A stretch of 64,000 nt of DNA from Corynebacterium pseudodiphtheriticum DSM 44287. GTDB taxonomy: Bacteria > Actinomycetota > Actinomycetes > Mycobacteriales > Mycobacteriaceae. Both the position numbers and the translations under genes were made by a program. The DNA lies in the NCBI RefSeq assembly GCF_000688415.1, contig NZ_JIAH01000007.1:62001-126000 (forward strand). Direction: 5' to 3'. This document shows positions 8,289-18,218 of this stretch, piece after piece (within the stretch, counting starts at the first letter, position 1; every line of letters starts with the position of its first letter). The notes below the pieces were generated by a model, which did not search any database, was not told where the DNA came from, and saw only the letters and a list, made by a program, of their open reading frames with translations.

Positions 8289-8978
8289 ATGGCATTCCCG
8301 TCGACGCGACAATTAGAAGATGTTCTTAGCCCGATTGCTCATGCGCAGCAACTAGATATTGAGCACATTAAAATTACCCGCGCGGGTAAAAAATCACAGG
8401 TTGGGGTCTACCTTGATGGAGATCAGCGGCCTGGTTCAGATATGTTGGAGCAACTTTCACAGCAAATTGGGGAGGAGCTCGATGCCCGCGAAGAAGCCGG
8501 AGAAATGAGCTTTGGCCCTGGCTACACTCTGGAGGTTTCTACTCCTGGGTTGGATATGCCGCTGACTCATCCGCGGCATTGGCGACGCAACCGGCACCGT
8601 TTGGTAGCGATTCAGCTTAGTGGGCAGGGTACGGCCGAGGTCTGGCGTATTGGTGCGCTTGCCGACGACGAGACTGCGGTAATTCTGGTGCCCACAAAAC
8701 AATCGGGTGTTGGGCCAGCTGGTTCTGGGGCTAAGAAAGGGGGCGGACAGGCAAGCGCTAAAACGCGCCGTACCCCGGTCGCCCTGGAATTAGCGCCAAC
8801 GGTGCACGCGGTGGTAGAAATTGAGTTCTCGCAGCCGCCGCATGCAGAGTTGGAGCTGACGCGACAACCCTTTGGTGGGGTAGAAATATCGGAGCGGCTC
8901 GCGATAAACCCGAACGCAGATGATGAAACGATCAGCAGCAATAACCAAAGCACAGCCGAGATGGACAGCACAGACTAG
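8289..8978 (+). CDS. rimP: Ribosome maturation factor RimP
   Basis: RimP acts in the cytoplasm on late assembly of the 30S subunit. The 229-aa protein has the N-terminal alpha/beta domain ([27 protein letters not shown]), the characteristic [20 protein letters not shown] joining segment, and the C-terminal SH3-like domain. It is longer than a typical 150-180-aa RimP. The excess is a Gly/Lys-rich insertion around residues 140-160 and an acidic Ser/Asn-rich tail after about residue 205. It begins the conserved rimP-nusA-rnpM-infB cluster, 11 bp before nusA. ATG 8289 follows a TAGGCT -10 by 7 nt, so the transcript is probably leaderless. An in-frame ATG far upstream (8112) lies antisense to the lipoprotein and is rejected. 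Confidence 0.92.
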   Translation: MAFPSTRQLEDVLSPIAHAQQLDIEHIKITRAGKKSQVGVYLDGDQRPGSDMLEQLSQQIGEELDAREEAGEMSFGPGYTLEVSTPGLDMPLTHPRHWRRNRHRLVAIQLSGQGTAEVWRIGALADDETAVILVPTKQSGVGPAGSGAKKGGGQASAKTRRTPVALELAPTVHAVVEIEFSQPPHAELELTRQPFGGVEISERLAINPNADDETISSNNQSTAEMDSTD

Positions 8979-8989
8979 GACGATCACAA

Positions 8990-10237
8990 GTGAATATTGA
9001 TCTCAACGCATTACGCAGCATTGAAACTGAAAAAGGCATTCCGTTTGAGGAATTGCTGGAAACTATCGCCCGAGCATTGCTTGGCGCATACCGTGAATAC
9101 CGCGGAATGGAAGAAGATCTATCCGGAGCCGGTAAAGCCAATCGTGCGCGGGCGGCGGCCGCAGGAGTAGACGGGCCGACCGACCGTGCACGCATCGACA
9201 TTGACACGAATACAGGTATGGCCACGGTGATCGTGCAAGAGATTGACGCTGCAGGTGAAGTGGAATCAGAATATGATGACACTCCAATTAATTTCTCTCG
9301 TATCGGTGCTCCTGCCGTTCGTAACGCAATTGTCCGGAAATTGCGAGAAGCGGAAGCCGGGCGCACTTTTGAAACTTATTCCGAGACCGAAGGACGTGTG
9401 GTTTCTGGAGTAGTGCAGGCGGATGCACGCGCAAACGAGCGTGGCATTGTCGTCGTTGAGCTAGGAACTGAGATCGATGCCCAGGACGGAATCTTGCTTC
9501 CTGCGGAACAAGTACCCGGCGAAAAACTAAAGCACGGTGACCGCGTCAAGGCCTATGTCGTTGGCGTGAACCGGCAAAATACCAATGTGCAGGTGAACTT
9601 GTCACGTACCCACCCTGATTTGGTGCGCGGCCTGTTTGAACTTGAGGTTCCGGAAGTCGCCGATGGAAGTGTGGAAATCCTTTCTATTGCTCGCGAAGCT
9701 GGGCATCGGACAAAAATTGCGGTGCGTGGTAATGCCAAGGGTTTAAACCCGAAAGGTGCATGTATTGGTCCGCGTGGACAGCGTGTGAACAATGTCATGC
9801 GCGAGTTGGGTGGAGAAAAGATCGACATTATCGGTTATTCCGAAGATCCAGCCGTGTATGTAGGTAACGCGTTGGCGCCGTCGAAAGTTGTGAAATCCGA
9901 GGTGCTTGACGAACATGAGCAGCAAGCTCGTGTGGTAGTTCCGGATTATCAACTGTCGCTAGCCATCGGTAAAGAGGGGCAAAATGCGCGCCTGGCTGCG
10001 CGTTTGACCGGCTGGAAAATTGATATTCACTCCGATAAGGAACAATTGGAGCCACTGGAACAGGTTCGAGCCCGGGTGCAGCAGGCTGCTGCGGATGCCC
10101 AAGAGGCCGAGGAACTTGTCGGAGGATTGCCCGAAGAAGAGGTAGGCAGCACTCCAGCAGCTGTAGTCAGCAGTGACGGTGTGGAATACCGCGGAGCGGA
10201 ATTTCCAAGCGCTTTGGCTGAGGGAACAGACAACTAA
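8990..10237 (+). CDS. nusA: Transcription termination/antitermination factor NusA
   Basis: NusA binds RNA polymerase and nascent RNA, and modulates pausing, termination and rRNA antitermination. The GTG start gives a 415-aa protein. Order of domains: the N-terminal polymerase-binding domain ([27 protein letters not shown]), an S1 domain around residues 135-200, then KH1 with [25 protein letters not shown] and KH2 with [25 protein letters not shown]. An insertion of about 25 residues (Gly/Ala-rich, around residues 40-65) and an acidic tail make it longer than many actinobacterial NusA proteins. It follows rimP by 11 bp in the same operon. Confidence 0.97.
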   Translation: MNIDLNALRSIETEKGIPFEELLETIARALLGAYREYRGMEEDLSGAGKANRARAAAAGVDGPTDRARIDIDTNTGMATVIVQEIDAAGEVESEYDDTPINFSRIGAPAVRNAIVRKLREAEAGRTFETYSETEGRVVSGVVQADARANERGIVVVELGTEIDAQDGILLPAEQVPGEKLKHGDRVKAYVVGVNRQNTNVQVNLSRTHPDLVRGLFELEVPEVADGSVEILSIAREAGHRTKIAVRGNAKGLNPKGACIGPRGQRVNNVMRELGGEKIDIIGYSEDPAVYVGNALAPSKVVKSEVLDEHEQQARVVVPDYQLSLAIGKEGQNARLAARLTGWKIDIHSDKEQLEPLEQVRARVQQAAADAQEAEELVGGLPEEEVGSTPAAVVSSDGVEYRGAEFPSALAEGTDN

Positions 10238-10250
10238 CTACTTCGCCAAG

Positions 10251-10279
10251 TTCACCTTTTGCCTGCTTTCTATTAGACT
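10251..10279 (+). promoter_or_regulatory. Possible internal promoter before rnpM-infB
   Basis: TTCACC (10251-10256) and TAGACT (10274-10279) are separated by 17 bp in the 103-bp gap after nusA. The -10 is good and the -35 is partial. It would allow rnpM-infB to be transcribed apart from nusA. Confidence 0.4.
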
Positions 10280-10340
10280 GGGCTATTGCGTGCAGAGCGA
10301 CTGCAAGCGAGTATGTGTGTCAACATAGCGAAGGGATGCG

Positions 10341-10649
10341 ATGAACAAAGGTATGAACCCAGTTCGAACCTGCATCGCTACTCACAAACGCTTTGACGAC
10401 GCTCTCCTGCTTCGTATGGTGATTGACCCCAATGATCACCACCGCATTCTCGCGGACCCTGGCCGCGGTCTACCTGGCCGCGGAGCATGGATCACGCCGG
10501 AGTTATCTGCACTCGAAAAGGCGCTGCAACGTCGCGCTTTCGCGCGTGCGTTCAAAACATCCAGGAAACTGGATGCTGGTCATGTACGGACGTACCTGGA
10601 AGCCCGCGCCGCTTCACCGACTAGAGAATGTAAGGAAGACCGACACTGA
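10341..10649 (+). CDS. rnpM: YlxR family RNA-binding protein (DUF448; RnpM)
   Basis: Small basic protein of 102 aa encoded between nusA and infB, the invariant place of ylxR. In Bacillus the YlxR protein binds the RNA subunit of RNase P and modulates its activity (hence RnpM). Visible family features are the N-terminal PVRTCIATHKRFDDALLLRMV and the GRGLPGRGAWITPE core. The common Cys-x-x-Cys-Arg of many YlxR proteins is not present; only one Cys remains near the RTC position. AAGGG lies 5 nt before ATG 10341, which supports this start. The C-terminus is a short Glu/Arg-rich tail. Confidence 0.88.
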   Translation: MNKGMNPVRTCIATHKRFDDALLLRMVIDPNDHHRILADPGRGLPGRGAWITPELSALEKALQRRAFARAFKTSRKLDAGHVRTYLEARAASPTRECKEDRH

Positions 10650-10750
10650 TGAGCGCTCAACCATGAAGTTGCATCAGCGATGAAAGTCACTAGCACACAC
10701 TAGGGGTCACAAGGGTTTCTTGGGCCTCTAGTAAACAACAGAGGAGTCAA

Positions 10751-13645
10751 GTGCCCGGAAAGTTACGAGTGCATGAGCTTGCTAAACAGCTCGGCATTAC
10801 CAGTAAAGAACTACTAGCGACGCTGAAAGAAAAAGGCGAATTTGTCAAAACGGCGTCGTCGACAATTGAACCGCCTGTCGTGAAGAAGATGCGCGCTCAC
10901 TACGAGCAGAATGCATCTAACGAAACTGGCGAGGCAGCACAAGCTGCTACGCAGAAGCCACAAAACCAGGCCAAGCCTGGTGCAGGCCAAAAAGCGCCTT
11001 CGGCTGCACCGAAACCTGGCGCTGCGAAACCGGGGCAACCGAAACCTGCACAAGGCACCGCAGGAGCACCAAAACCAGGCCAAGAACGTCCAGCAAAGTC
11101 TGGCGCACAGGCTGCTCGTGCACCGAAGCCAGGGCAGCAGCGGCCTACGAAGCTTGCGAAGAACCAGCAGGCGGCAGCACAACCTTCATCGAAACAAACT
11201 TCCGTGGGTGCAGATAAGCGTCCAGCACCACGGCCAGGTGCCAATGCGCCTAAGCCAGGCGCCGCTAAACCAGGGCAAGCTAAACCAGGTCAACCAAAAC
11301 CGGGACAGGCTAAACCCGGTGCGCCGAGCCCAGGAAACTCGATGCCACGGCCAATGCCGAAGCCAGGTGGCCGGCCGAAGATGGCGAACAACCCATTCTC
11401 GTCGGGTGCTGGCGATGACCGTGCGAAACCAGGGCCACGTCCTGGAGGGTCGAAGGGCCCGAAGCCGGGACAAGGGCAGGGCAAACCCGCTCGTGATGGC
11501 GGTTCCAAGCCACGTGATAATCGTTCCGGCTCTTCGAATGAACGTAGCGGTGGTGGACGTCGTCCGACCCCAGCTATGATGCCGGCAACTCCAAGTCCGG
11601 CGGCGATGCCGAACAAGCAATCTGGTGGCGGGCGTGGACGCGGAAAAGCCGCGCCAGGTGGTGGCCCGGGTCGTGGTGGTCCACCAAGTGGATTCCGCGG
11701 TGGTCGTGGTGGTCGCCGTGGCGGCACCGCTGGTGCATTCGGTCGCCCAGGTGGTCCTCCACGTCGTGGTAAGAAGTCTAAGCGCCAGAAGAAGGCGGAG
11801 TACGAGGAGCTGCACGCACCAAACGTAGTTGGTGGTGTGCGCTTGCCAGACGGTAAGGGTAAGACCATCCGCCTACGCCGTGGCGCATCGGTATCGGACT
11901 TTGCGGAAAAGATTAATGCCGATCCAGCTGCTTTGGTCCAGGCTCTGTTCAACATGGGTGAAATGGTCACAGCTACGGCTACGGTTTCGGAAGAGACCCT
12001 GCAGTTGCTGGCTGCCGAGATCAACTATGAAGTGCAAGTTGTCTCGCCAGAAGACGAAGACCGTGAGCTGTTGGAGTCGTTTGACCTGCAGTTCGGCGAG
12101 GATGAAGGCGGCGAGGAAGATCTCGCGAAACGCCCTCCAGTCATTACCGTTATGGGTCACGTCGATCACGGTAAGACCAGATTGTTGGATACCATCCGTA
12201 AGACCAACGAAGGTGAGGGCGAAGCTGGCGGTATTACCCAGGGAATCGGCGCTTATCAGACCGAGGTCACTGCCGAAGGTAAACAGCGTACTCTGACCTT
12301 CCTGGATACTCCAGGTCACGAGGCATTTACTCAAATGCGTGCTCGTGGTGCGAAAGCTACTGACCTGGCGATCTTGGTGGTTGCTGCCGACGATGGCGTG
12401 ATGCCACAGACTATTGAGGCGATTAACCACGCCAAGGCCGCTGACATTCCAGTGGTTGTGGCAGTGAATAAGATCGATAAGCCAGAAGCGCAACCTGATA
12501 AGATCCGTGGTCAGCTGACTGAATATGGTCTTATTCCGGAAGAATACGGTGGAGACACCATGTTCATCGATATCTCTGCCCGGCAGGGAACGAACATCGA
12601 TGAACTTCTGGAAGCGGTAGTTCTGACTGCAGATGCAGCACTGGAGCTGACCGCGAATCCGGACATGAACGCACAGGGTCTGGCGATCGAGGCAAACCTG
12701 GACCGCGGACGTGGCCCTGTTGCCACTGTGATTGTCCAGCGCGGTACCTTGCATGTTGGCGATTCCATCGTTGTCGGCGATGCTCACGGCCGTGTGCGTC
12801 GTATGGTCGACGAGTTTGGAAATGACGTGGAAGAAGCTGGACCTTCGCGTCCGGTGCAGGTACAGGGGCTTAATGGCGTACCAGGCGCAGGTGACTCCTT
12901 GTTGGTTGTAGAAGACGACCGGGTTGCGCGCCAGATTGCTGCGCAGCGTGATGCCCGCCGTCGTTCTGCAATCCAGGCAAAGACGAAGAAGCGCGTTTCT
13001 CTGGAAGATTTGGACAAGGTGCTGAAGGAAACCAGCACGCTGAACCTGATCTTGAAGGGCGACAACGCAGGTTCTGTCGAGGCCCTGGAAGATGCGTTGC
13101 TGCAGATCGATATCGACGACGAAGTCGAGCTGAACATCATCGACCGTGGTGTTGGTGCTGTTACACAGACCAACGTGTCTTTGGCTGCTGCTTCGGATGC
13201 CGTTATCGTGGCATTCAATGTCCGCGCAGAAGGTAAAGCTACAGAAGCTGCCAACCAAGAAGGCGTCGATGTGCGGTACTACACCGTTATTTACCGCGCG
13301 ATCGAAGAGATCGAGCAGGCCCTCAAAGGCATGCTCAAGCCGATTTACGAAGAACGCGATACCGGTGAAGCCGAAATCCGTGCGCTGTTCAAGTCTTCCG
13401 CGGTTGGCCTTATCGCCGGCTGTATGGTTAACGAAGGCTCGGTCAAGCGTAACGGTAAGGCGCGCATCTTGCGTGACGGTAACGTCATCGCGCCGAATGC
13501 CACGATCGAGTCTTTGCGTCACGAAAAGGACGATATGACTGAGATCAAGGCCGGTTATGAATGCGGTATGACTCTGTCGTATCCAGACATTGCGGTTGGC
13601 GATATCATCCAGGCTTACGAAGAGGTAGAAGTCCCACGCGACTAG
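10751..13645 (+). CDS. infB: Translation initiation factor IF-2
   Basis: GTPase that brings fMet-tRNA to the 30S subunit and drives subunit joining. The 964-aa protein has a short N-terminal helical motif (residues 1-50), then a long disordered Pro/Lys/Gly/Gln region (about 70-330) built on repeated KPGQ/KPGA units and ending in Gly-Arg-rich stretches, then the second IF2-N domain. The G domain has GHVDHGKT at 469-476, DTPGHEAF and NKID. Domains II-IV complete the C-terminus. The start is GTG with GAGGAG 4 nt upstream. The low-complexity region is typical of actinobacterial IF-2, and here it creates long spurious antisense frames. Confidence 0.98.
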   Translation: MPGKLRVHELAKQLGITSKELLATLKEKGEFVKTASSTIEPPVVKKMRAHYEQNASNETGEAAQAATQKPQNQAKPGAGQKAPSAAPKPGAAKPGQPKPAQGTAGAPKPGQERPAKSGAQAARAPKPGQQRPTKLAKNQQAAAQPSSKQTSVGADKRPAPRPGANAPKPGAAKPGQAKPGQPKPGQAKPGAPSPGNSMPRPMPKPGGRPKMANNPFSSGAGDDRAKPGPRPGGSKGPKPGQGQGKPARDGGSKPRDNRSGSSNERSGGGRRPTPAMMPATPSPAAMPNKQSGGGRGRGKAAPGGGPGRGGPPSGFRGGRGGRRGGTAGAFGRPGGPPRRGKKSKRQKKAEYEELHAPNVVGGVRLPDGKGKTIRLRRGASVSDFAEKINADPAALVQALFNMGEMVTATATVSEETLQLLAAEINYEVQVVSPEDEDRELLESFDLQFGEDEGGEEDLAKRPPVITVMGHVDHGKTRLLDTIRKTNEGEGEAGGITQGIGAYQTEVTAEGKQRTLTFLDTPGHEAFTQMRARGAKATDLAILVVAADDGVMPQTIEAINHAKAADIPVVVAVNKIDKPEAQPDKIRGQLTEYGLIPEEYGGDTMFIDISARQGTNIDELLEAVVLTADAALELTANPDMNAQGLAIEANLDRGRGPVATVIVQRGTLHVGDSIVVGDAHGRVRRMVDEFGNDVEEAGPSRPVQVQGLNGVPGAGDSLLVVEDDRVARQIAAQRDARRRSAIQAKTKKRVSLEDLDKVLKETSTLNLILKGDNAGSVEALEDALLQIDIDDEVELNIIDRGVGAVTQTNVSLAAASDAVIVAFNVRAEGKATEAANQEGVDVRYYTVIYRAIEEIEQALKGMLKPIYEERDTGEAEIRALFKSSAVGLIAGCMVNEGSVKRNGKARILRDGNVIAPNATIESLRHEKDDMTEIKAGYECGMTLSYPDIAVGDIIQAYEEVEVPRD

Positions 13646-13717
13646 TACCTGTTCAAGTAGCGATCGCGGGCAGTAACCTGACTGTCACGCTATTGCTCAC
13701 TTATGATGCTGGCTAGC

Positions 13718-13760
13718 ACACCCACCCGATTTGCCTCACCGGCAACGGGTGGGTGTTTTT
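13718..13760 (+). terminator. Rho-independent terminator after infB
   Basis: An 11-bp stem (ACACCCACCCG at 13718-13728 with its complement at 13746-13756) and a 17-nt loop are followed by TTTTT ending at 13760. This closes the rimP-nusA-rnpM-infB operon, so rbfA probably starts a new transcript. A TAAAAT hexamer at 13770-13775 is the best -10 candidate for it. Confidence 0.85.
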
Positions 13761-13816
13761 CGTCTGCGCTAAAATATCAGCAGTTAAAACTTATTTATGT
13801 GAAAGGTGGCTAGATC

Positions 13817-14248
13817 ATGGCAGATAATGCGCGTACCGGTCGAATTGCGAAGCGAATCCAAGAAATTGTGGCAAGTGCCTTGGAACATCAGATTAAGGAC
13901 CCGCGGTTGGAGCTCATCACCGTTACGGATACCCGGGTAACTGGTGACCTGCATAACGCTACGGTGTATTACACCGTACGCGGACGCGATATCAGCGAAG
14001 AACCTGATCTCGAGCAGGCGGCACAGGCGTTGCACCGACACCGGGGACAACTGCGCAAAATCGTTGGTGATGTGCTTTCAGTACGGTTTACACCGACCCT
14101 TGAGTTCGAGTTCGACGAAGTCCCACAGGCTTCCGCACATATGGAAGGCTTGTTAGCGAAAGCAAAAGCTCGTGACGAAGAACTGGCTAGATTGCGTGAA
14201 CAGGCCCGCCCGGCAGGTGAGTCGGATCCCTACAAAGAATCCGAATAA
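13817..14248 (+). CDS. rbfA: Ribosome-binding factor A
   Basis: RbfA binds the immature 30S subunit, helps 16S rRNA processing and is needed for cold adaptation. The 143-aa protein has the KH-like fold signature: [37 protein letters not shown] is visible at the N-terminus and [13 protein letters not shown] in the second half. A charged C-terminal tail of about 30 residues follows. An AAGGTGG element precedes the ATG. It lies downstream of the infB terminator and 25 bp before the DHH phosphoesterase gene, which probably shares its transcript. Confidence 0.95.
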   Translation: MADNARTGRIAKRIQEIVASALEHQIKDPRLELITVTDTRVTGDLHNATVYYTVRGRDISEEPDLEQAAQALHRHRGQLRKIVGDVLSVRFTPTLEFEFDEVPQASAHMEGLLAKAKARDEELARLREQARPAGESDPYKESE

Positions 14249-14273
14249 TAGCGCAGAATAAAGGTGCCGAATA

Positions 14274-15239
14274 ATGATATATTCGCAGGTTGCAAGCCTT
14301 ATCAAGCAAGCTCGACAGGTAAATATCCTGGCTCACGTTAATCCTGACGCTGATGCCATTGGGTCGGCTTGTGCGCTTTCCCTGGGATTAAGACAACTCG
14401 GCATTTCTTCGCGGATGTTCGTTGGTCAAGAAAAAAGCATCCCGGAAAATCTTTTGTCGATTCCGCAGGCAAATAGGGTCGAGCTCTTCGGTGCTGCCGA
14501 TACGTTACCCCCGGCAGACATACTCATCAGTGTGGACTGCGGGTCGCTTTCCCGGACAGGTACAGCTGCTTCCAGTTTCGAAGATTTCACTGGGCACACC
14601 ATAAACATCGATCACCACGCAACAAACCCCGGATACGGAAGCATCAACTTGGTGGATGCAAGCCGTGAATCAACGACCGTGGTTCTTTATGAGTTGTTCG
14701 CGCACCTGGGAGTAGAACTTGATCAATCCATCGCGCATGGTTTGTATGCAGGGTTGATGACGGATACTGGAAGTTTCCGTTGGGGCAGTGCCTTAATGCA
14801 TACCATGGCCGCGGAATTGATGAAGTTTGGTCTGGACACCAAACAAATAGCGGAAGATTTGGTGGATCTTACTGCTGCGGACGATTTGCAGATGACGGGT
14901 GAGGTTTTATCCAATCTGCAGATCAAAGCCGCTGGTTCGGTAAACATGGCAATTTTGCAAGTTCCACACCGCATCATTGCAAGCCACAGTCAATCTGCCG
15001 TGGAAAAACTAGTTGATTTTGTGCGTTCGCTCGATGGCACGAACCTGGGAGTCGTGTGCAAAGAAATGGCGCCAGGCTACTGGAATATCTCATTGCGCTC
15101 AGGAGAAATTGATTGTTCGCAGATTGCCATGCAGCTCGGTGGTGGAGGGCATGTTCCCGCCGCAGCTTTTTCTGCGCGGGGAACCAACCTTGCAGTACTA
15201 AATCAGCTTTTCCGGGTGATTGAACGTGAGTGTCCATGA
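14274..15239 (+). CDS. DHH/DHHA1 phosphoesterase (NrnA-like)
   Basis: The 321-aa protein belongs to the bifunctional oligoribonuclease / 3'-phosphoadenosine 5'-phosphate phosphatase family, which degrades short RNAs (nanoRNA) and pAp with Mn2+. Metal-binding motifs are visible: HVNPDADAIGS (His21, Asp25, Asp27), the ISVDCGS Asp, and INIDHH. The DHHA1 domain at the C-terminus carries LGGGGHVPAAAF. It follows rbfA, as in mycobacteria and other corynebacteria. Its last four bases overlap the MATE gene (ATGA), indicating translational coupling. The assignment to NrnA rather than to a c-di-AMP phosphodiesterase rests on its stand-alone length without PAS or GGDEF parts. Confidence 0.88.
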   Translation: MIYSQVASLIKQARQVNILAHVNPDADAIGSACALSLGLRQLGISSRMFVGQEKSIPENLLSIPQANRVELFGAADTLPPADILISVDCGSLSRTGTAASSFEDFTGHTINIDHHATNPGYGSINLVDASRESTTVVLYELFAHLGVELDQSIAHGLYAGLMTDTGSFRWGSALMHTMAAELMKFGLDTKQIAEDLVDLTAADDLQMTGEVLSNLQIKAAGSVNMAILQVPHRIIASHSQSAVEKLVDFVRSLDGTNLGVVCKEMAPGYWNISLRSGEIDCSQIAMQLGGGGHVPAAAFSARGTNLAVLNQLFRVIERECP

Positions 15240-16588
15240 CCAAAATTTCTGGTAATAACAGTTCCGAACTTAACGACGCCGTGCATAAAAGAACTGACGT
15301 AGATCGTGAGGTTACTGCACGCAGTATCTTTGGTCTCGCACTCCCAGCGCTTGGTGTATTGGCCGCGATGCCGTTGTATTTGCTGCTTGATACGGCGGTT
15401 GTTGGTCGTTTAGGCAGCTTCGAATTAGCAGCACTTGGTGCTGGGGCGACTGTGCAATCGATGTTGACAACACAGCTGACTTTTCTGTCGTATGGCACTA
15501 CCGCCCGTTCGTCGCGGTTATTCGGGCAGGGTAAGAAATCTGCCGCGATAGCTGAAGGAGTGCAAGCAACCTGGATAGCACTTGCTGTGGGAGCGGTGTT
15601 GGCCGTTGGATTGTGGATATTCGGTTCTACGATTGCGCAGTGGTTGACTGGCGATCCGGAGGTAGCTGCGGCCACGGCTAACTGGTTGCGAGTATCGGCG
15701 TGTGCGATTCCACTGACCCTAGTGATCATGGCCGGCAACGGCTGGATGCGGGGCATCCACAACACGCGGTGGCCGTTCTATTTCACCTTAATAGGCGTTA
15801 TCCCGGGGGCACTTGCCCTGCCATTTTTGGTCTCCACTTTCGGGCTGGTGGGCTCAGCATGGGCGAATGTGCTTGGCATGGGGCTGACAGCCTCGTGCTT
15901 TGTGCTGTGCTTGATTCGTGCACATGAGGGCAGTTGGGCACCACGAGGTCAAGTGATTGCACGGCAATTGGTATTGGGTCGCGATCTGATTTTGCGTTCG
16001 CTGGCTTTTCAAGTGGCCTTTTTATCTGCGGCAGGTGTGGCTGCACGTTTCGGCACTAATGCTTTGGCAGCCCACCAGATCATGCTGCAGTTGTGGAATT
16101 TTTTGACATTGGTGCTGGATTCATTAGCAATTGCCGCTCAAGCGCTCATTGGTGCTGCTTTGGGTGGACGCACGGTTGCGTTGGCGCGGCGGACAGGCTT
16201 AAAGATTATCTGGTACTCCACAATTTTTGCGGTGGGGCTAGCTACAGTTTTCGCCGTGTTTTCTGGGTGGATACCTCGATTATTTACCGAGGATGCCGGA
16301 GTGCTAGAGACAATCATGACTCCGTGGTGGCTGCTGATCATCATGATCGTGCTGGGAGGTGTGCTATTTGCCATTGATGGCGTACTGCTTGGTGCAGGTG
16401 ATGTCGCGTTTTTACGCACGATTACGATTGGGGCAGTCTTATTGGGGTTCTTGCCTGGCGTGTGGATCGCATACCTTGCCGACGGCGGACTGGCTGGCAT
16501 TTGGTGCGGTTTGTTGGCATTTATCGTGTTTCGCACAGCTGCGGTGGTTTACCGTTTCTACTCGATGAAATGGGCCATGACGGAATGA
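15236..16588 (+). CDS. MATE family efflux transporter (DinF-like)
   Basis: Integral membrane antiporter of the multidrug and toxic compound extrusion family, with about 450 aa and roughly twelve hydrophobic segments. Family features include the N-terminal IFGLALPALGVLAAMPLYLLLDTAVVG and FGTNALAAHQI near the start of the second half. The preferred start is ATG 15236, which overlaps the stop of the DHH gene by four bases; an in-frame GTG six bases upstream (15230) is possible. The 3' end overlaps the next gene in the same ATGA fashion. The substrate cannot be predicted. Confidence 0.9.
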   Translation: MTKISGNNSSELNDAVHKRTDVDREVTARSIFGLALPALGVLAAMPLYLLLDTAVVGRLGSFELAALGAGATVQSMLTTQLTFLSYGTTARSSRLFGQGKKSAAIAEGVQATWIALAVGAVLAVGLWIFGSTIAQWLTGDPEVAAATANWLRVSACAIPLTLVIMAGNGWMRGIHNTRWPFYFTLIGVIPGALALPFLVSTFGLVGSAWANVLGMGLTASCFVLCLIRAHEGSWAPRGQVIARQLVLGRDLILRSLAFQVAFLSAAGVAARFGTNALAAHQIMLQLWNFLTLVLDSLAIAAQALIGAALGGRTVALARRTGLKIIWYSTIFAVGLATVFAVFSGWIPRLFTEDAGVLETIMTPWWLLIIMIVLGGVLFAIDGVLLGAGDVAFLRTITIGAVLLGFLPGVWIAYLADGGLAGIWCGLLAFIVFRTAAVVYRFYSMKWAMTE

Positions 16589-17502
16589 ACCATCCCCGGC
16601 CTACTTTGTGGGCAGTAGCTGATTTGCATGCCGCGGTGCGTGCGAACCGACTGCGGCTCGATGAGATTAGCCCGCGACATCCGGATGATTGGTTGCTGGT
16701 CGCAGGCGACGTCGCAGAACGCCTAGATTTGATTTCTACGGTGTTGAGCGAGCTGCGCAGTCGGTTTGCGCAAGTGATTTGGGTCCCCGGCAATCATGAG
16801 CTGTTTTCTCGGTCGACGGACGCGCATAGGGGAAGAGCCAAATATGATGCTTTGGTGCAGATATGTCGCAGTATTGATGTTTTGACTCCGGAAGATACTT
16901 TCCCTGTGTTCGGTGATACCACCGTTGTGCCACTATTTACGCTGTATGATTACAGTTTTCGTCCAGCAGGTACTGGGGTAGAAGAGGCTTTGGAGCTTGC
17001 TGCACAGAAAAACGTAGTGATGACTGATGAAATCGCGATTGCACCATTCGCCGATATCCGGGCATGGTGCTGGGATCGGTTGGCCTATTCTATTACGCGT
17101 CTATCACGTGTTAACGGGCCGACAGTCTTAGTCAATCATTGGCCTTTGGTACAGGAACCGACGTTGCGTATGGTGTTGCCGGAACTTGCGTTGTGGTGCG
17201 GCAGTCGGCATACTCGCACTTGGCCGCAGCGCTATAACGCGAAGGCCGTGGTCTACGGTCATTTGCATATGCCAGCAATCTTTGAACTAGATGGCGTGGA
17301 ACACCATGAGGTCTCGTTGGGATATCCCCGGGAATGGGGCCGAAGCGATCAGAATAGAATTTGGCCCTGCCCAGTGCTAGAACTGGTTGCTGATCCGAAC
17401 GGTGGACAGATTGCGCAGCGGGTAGGATTCAAGCAGTGCCGTGAAAGTCACCCGGAGCTACGTATGCCGCGACGTCGTGGCAAGGGGAGCGATGGGGTAT
17501 GA
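16585..17502 (+). CDS. Calcineurin-like metallophosphoesterase
   Basis: The 305-aa protein has the metallophosphoesterase signature: DLH (Asp13, His15), GDV (Asp42), GNHE (Asn70, His71), NHWPL and a terminal GHLHMP motif for a di-metal centre. The substrate is unknown. ATG 16585 is chosen because it forms an ATGA overlap with the MATE stop; an upstream in-frame ATG at 16570 is possible. The end overlaps the phosphopantetheinyl transferase gene by four bases. This metallophosphoesterase-PPTase coupling fits the actinobacterial arrangement known for the PptT locus, where the adjacent phosphoesterase-like protein is reported to remove phosphopantetheine from carrier proteins. That role here is inference from position. 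Confidence 0.88.
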   Translation: MNHPRPTLWAVADLHAAVRANRLRLDEISPRHPDDWLLVAGDVAERLDLISTVLSELRSRFAQVIWVPGNHELFSRSTDAHRGRAKYDALVQICRSIDVLTPEDTFPVFGDTTVVPLFTLYDYSFRPAGTGVEEALELAAQKNVVMTDEIAIAPFADIRAWCWDRLAYSITRLSRVNGPTVLVNHWPLVQEPTLRMVLPELALWCGSRHTRTWPQRYNAKAVVYGHLHMPAIFELDGVEHHEVSLGYPREWGRSDQNRIWPCPVLELVADPNGGQIAQRVGFKQCRESHPELRMPRRRGKGSDGV

Positions 17503-18176
17503 CCAGAAATTATGAGTTTTTGTTGCCGGATTCCGCCCGAATCGTTACGGTTCGTAGCGATGCAGCGGGGGACTTGAGTAATTTTCACAGGTTGCACCCG
17601 TTGGAACAATCGCTAGTCTCACATTCAGTGGAAAAACGCAAAGCCGAGTTTGGTGATGCTCGATGGTGCGCTCATCAAGCGCTCCGGCAGTTGGGGTATT
17701 CCAGAAACGAGCCTATTTTGCGGGGAAATCGAGGCATGCCGCTATGGCCGGAGGGGTTTTGCGGGTCCATGTCGCATACCTCTGGTATGCGGGCGGCGGC
17801 TGTGGCGCCGACTCATCGGTTACACAGCTTAGGAATCGATATTGAACCAGCGGAAAAATTACCAGTGGATATTGTGGATTTGATTCTACGGGGTAGTGAA
17901 AAGCCACAAATTTCGCGTTTTCGAGCAACCGGAATATCGTGTGCGGATCGCATCATCTTTTGTGCGAAAGAAACCGTGTATAAGACGTGGTTTCCGATGA
18001 CTCAGCGATGGTTAGGTTTCGAACAAGCCGAAATTGATCTTCGCGAAGACGGCACCTTCGTGGCCTATTTACTGGTACGCCCGACCCCGGTGCCGTTGAT
18101 AACTGGGAAGTGGATGATTGACGATGGCTTCGTATTTACTGCAGCAGCCGTGACCGAATCATCTCTGAGAACATGA
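17499..18176 (+). CDS. 4'-phosphopantetheinyl transferase (PptT/EntD type)
   Basis: Transfers phosphopantetheine from coenzyme A onto carrier-protein serines. In mycolic-acid bacteria this enzyme class activates the type I fatty acid synthase or the polyketide synthase Pks13. At 225 aa it has EntD-type length. Visible motifs: SMSHTSGMRAAAVAP, LGIDIEP with Mg-binding Asp114 and Glu116, and the FCAKETVYKTWFP helix with Glu158 and Lys162. Its ATG overlaps the stop of the metallophosphoesterase gene (ATGA), so the two products are likely made in step. Which of the two PPTases usual in corynebacteria (PptA or AcpS type) this is follows from the EntD-like motifs. Confidence 0.9.
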   Translation: MTRNYEFLLPDSARIVTVRSDAAGDLSNFHRLHPLEQSLVSHSVEKRKAEFGDARWCAHQALRQLGYSRNEPILRGNRGMPLWPEGFCGSMSHTSGMRAAAVAPTHRLHSLGIDIEPAEKLPVDIVDLILRGSEKPQISRFRATGISCADRIIFCAKETVYKTWFPMTQRWLGFEQAEIDLREDGTFVAYLLVRPTPVPLITGKWMIDDGFVFTAAAVTESSLRT

Positions 18177-18218
18177 GACCGCTAAAAGCTGAGACGACGG
18201 GACTGCTGAGTCATCAAC

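Noticed and set aside
11186-12024. Minus-strand frames over the Gly/Pro/Lys repeat part of infB
   Set aside because: Products of the repeat composition only.
11873-13522. Long open frame (about 549 codons) on the minus strand across infB
   Set aside because: It lies antisense to the certain IF-2 GTPase region, has no family resemblance, and arises from the codon bias of infB.
14974-15765. Minus-strand frame of about 263 codons over the DHH and MATE genes
   Set aside because: Antisense shadow with no recognisable domain and no start signal.
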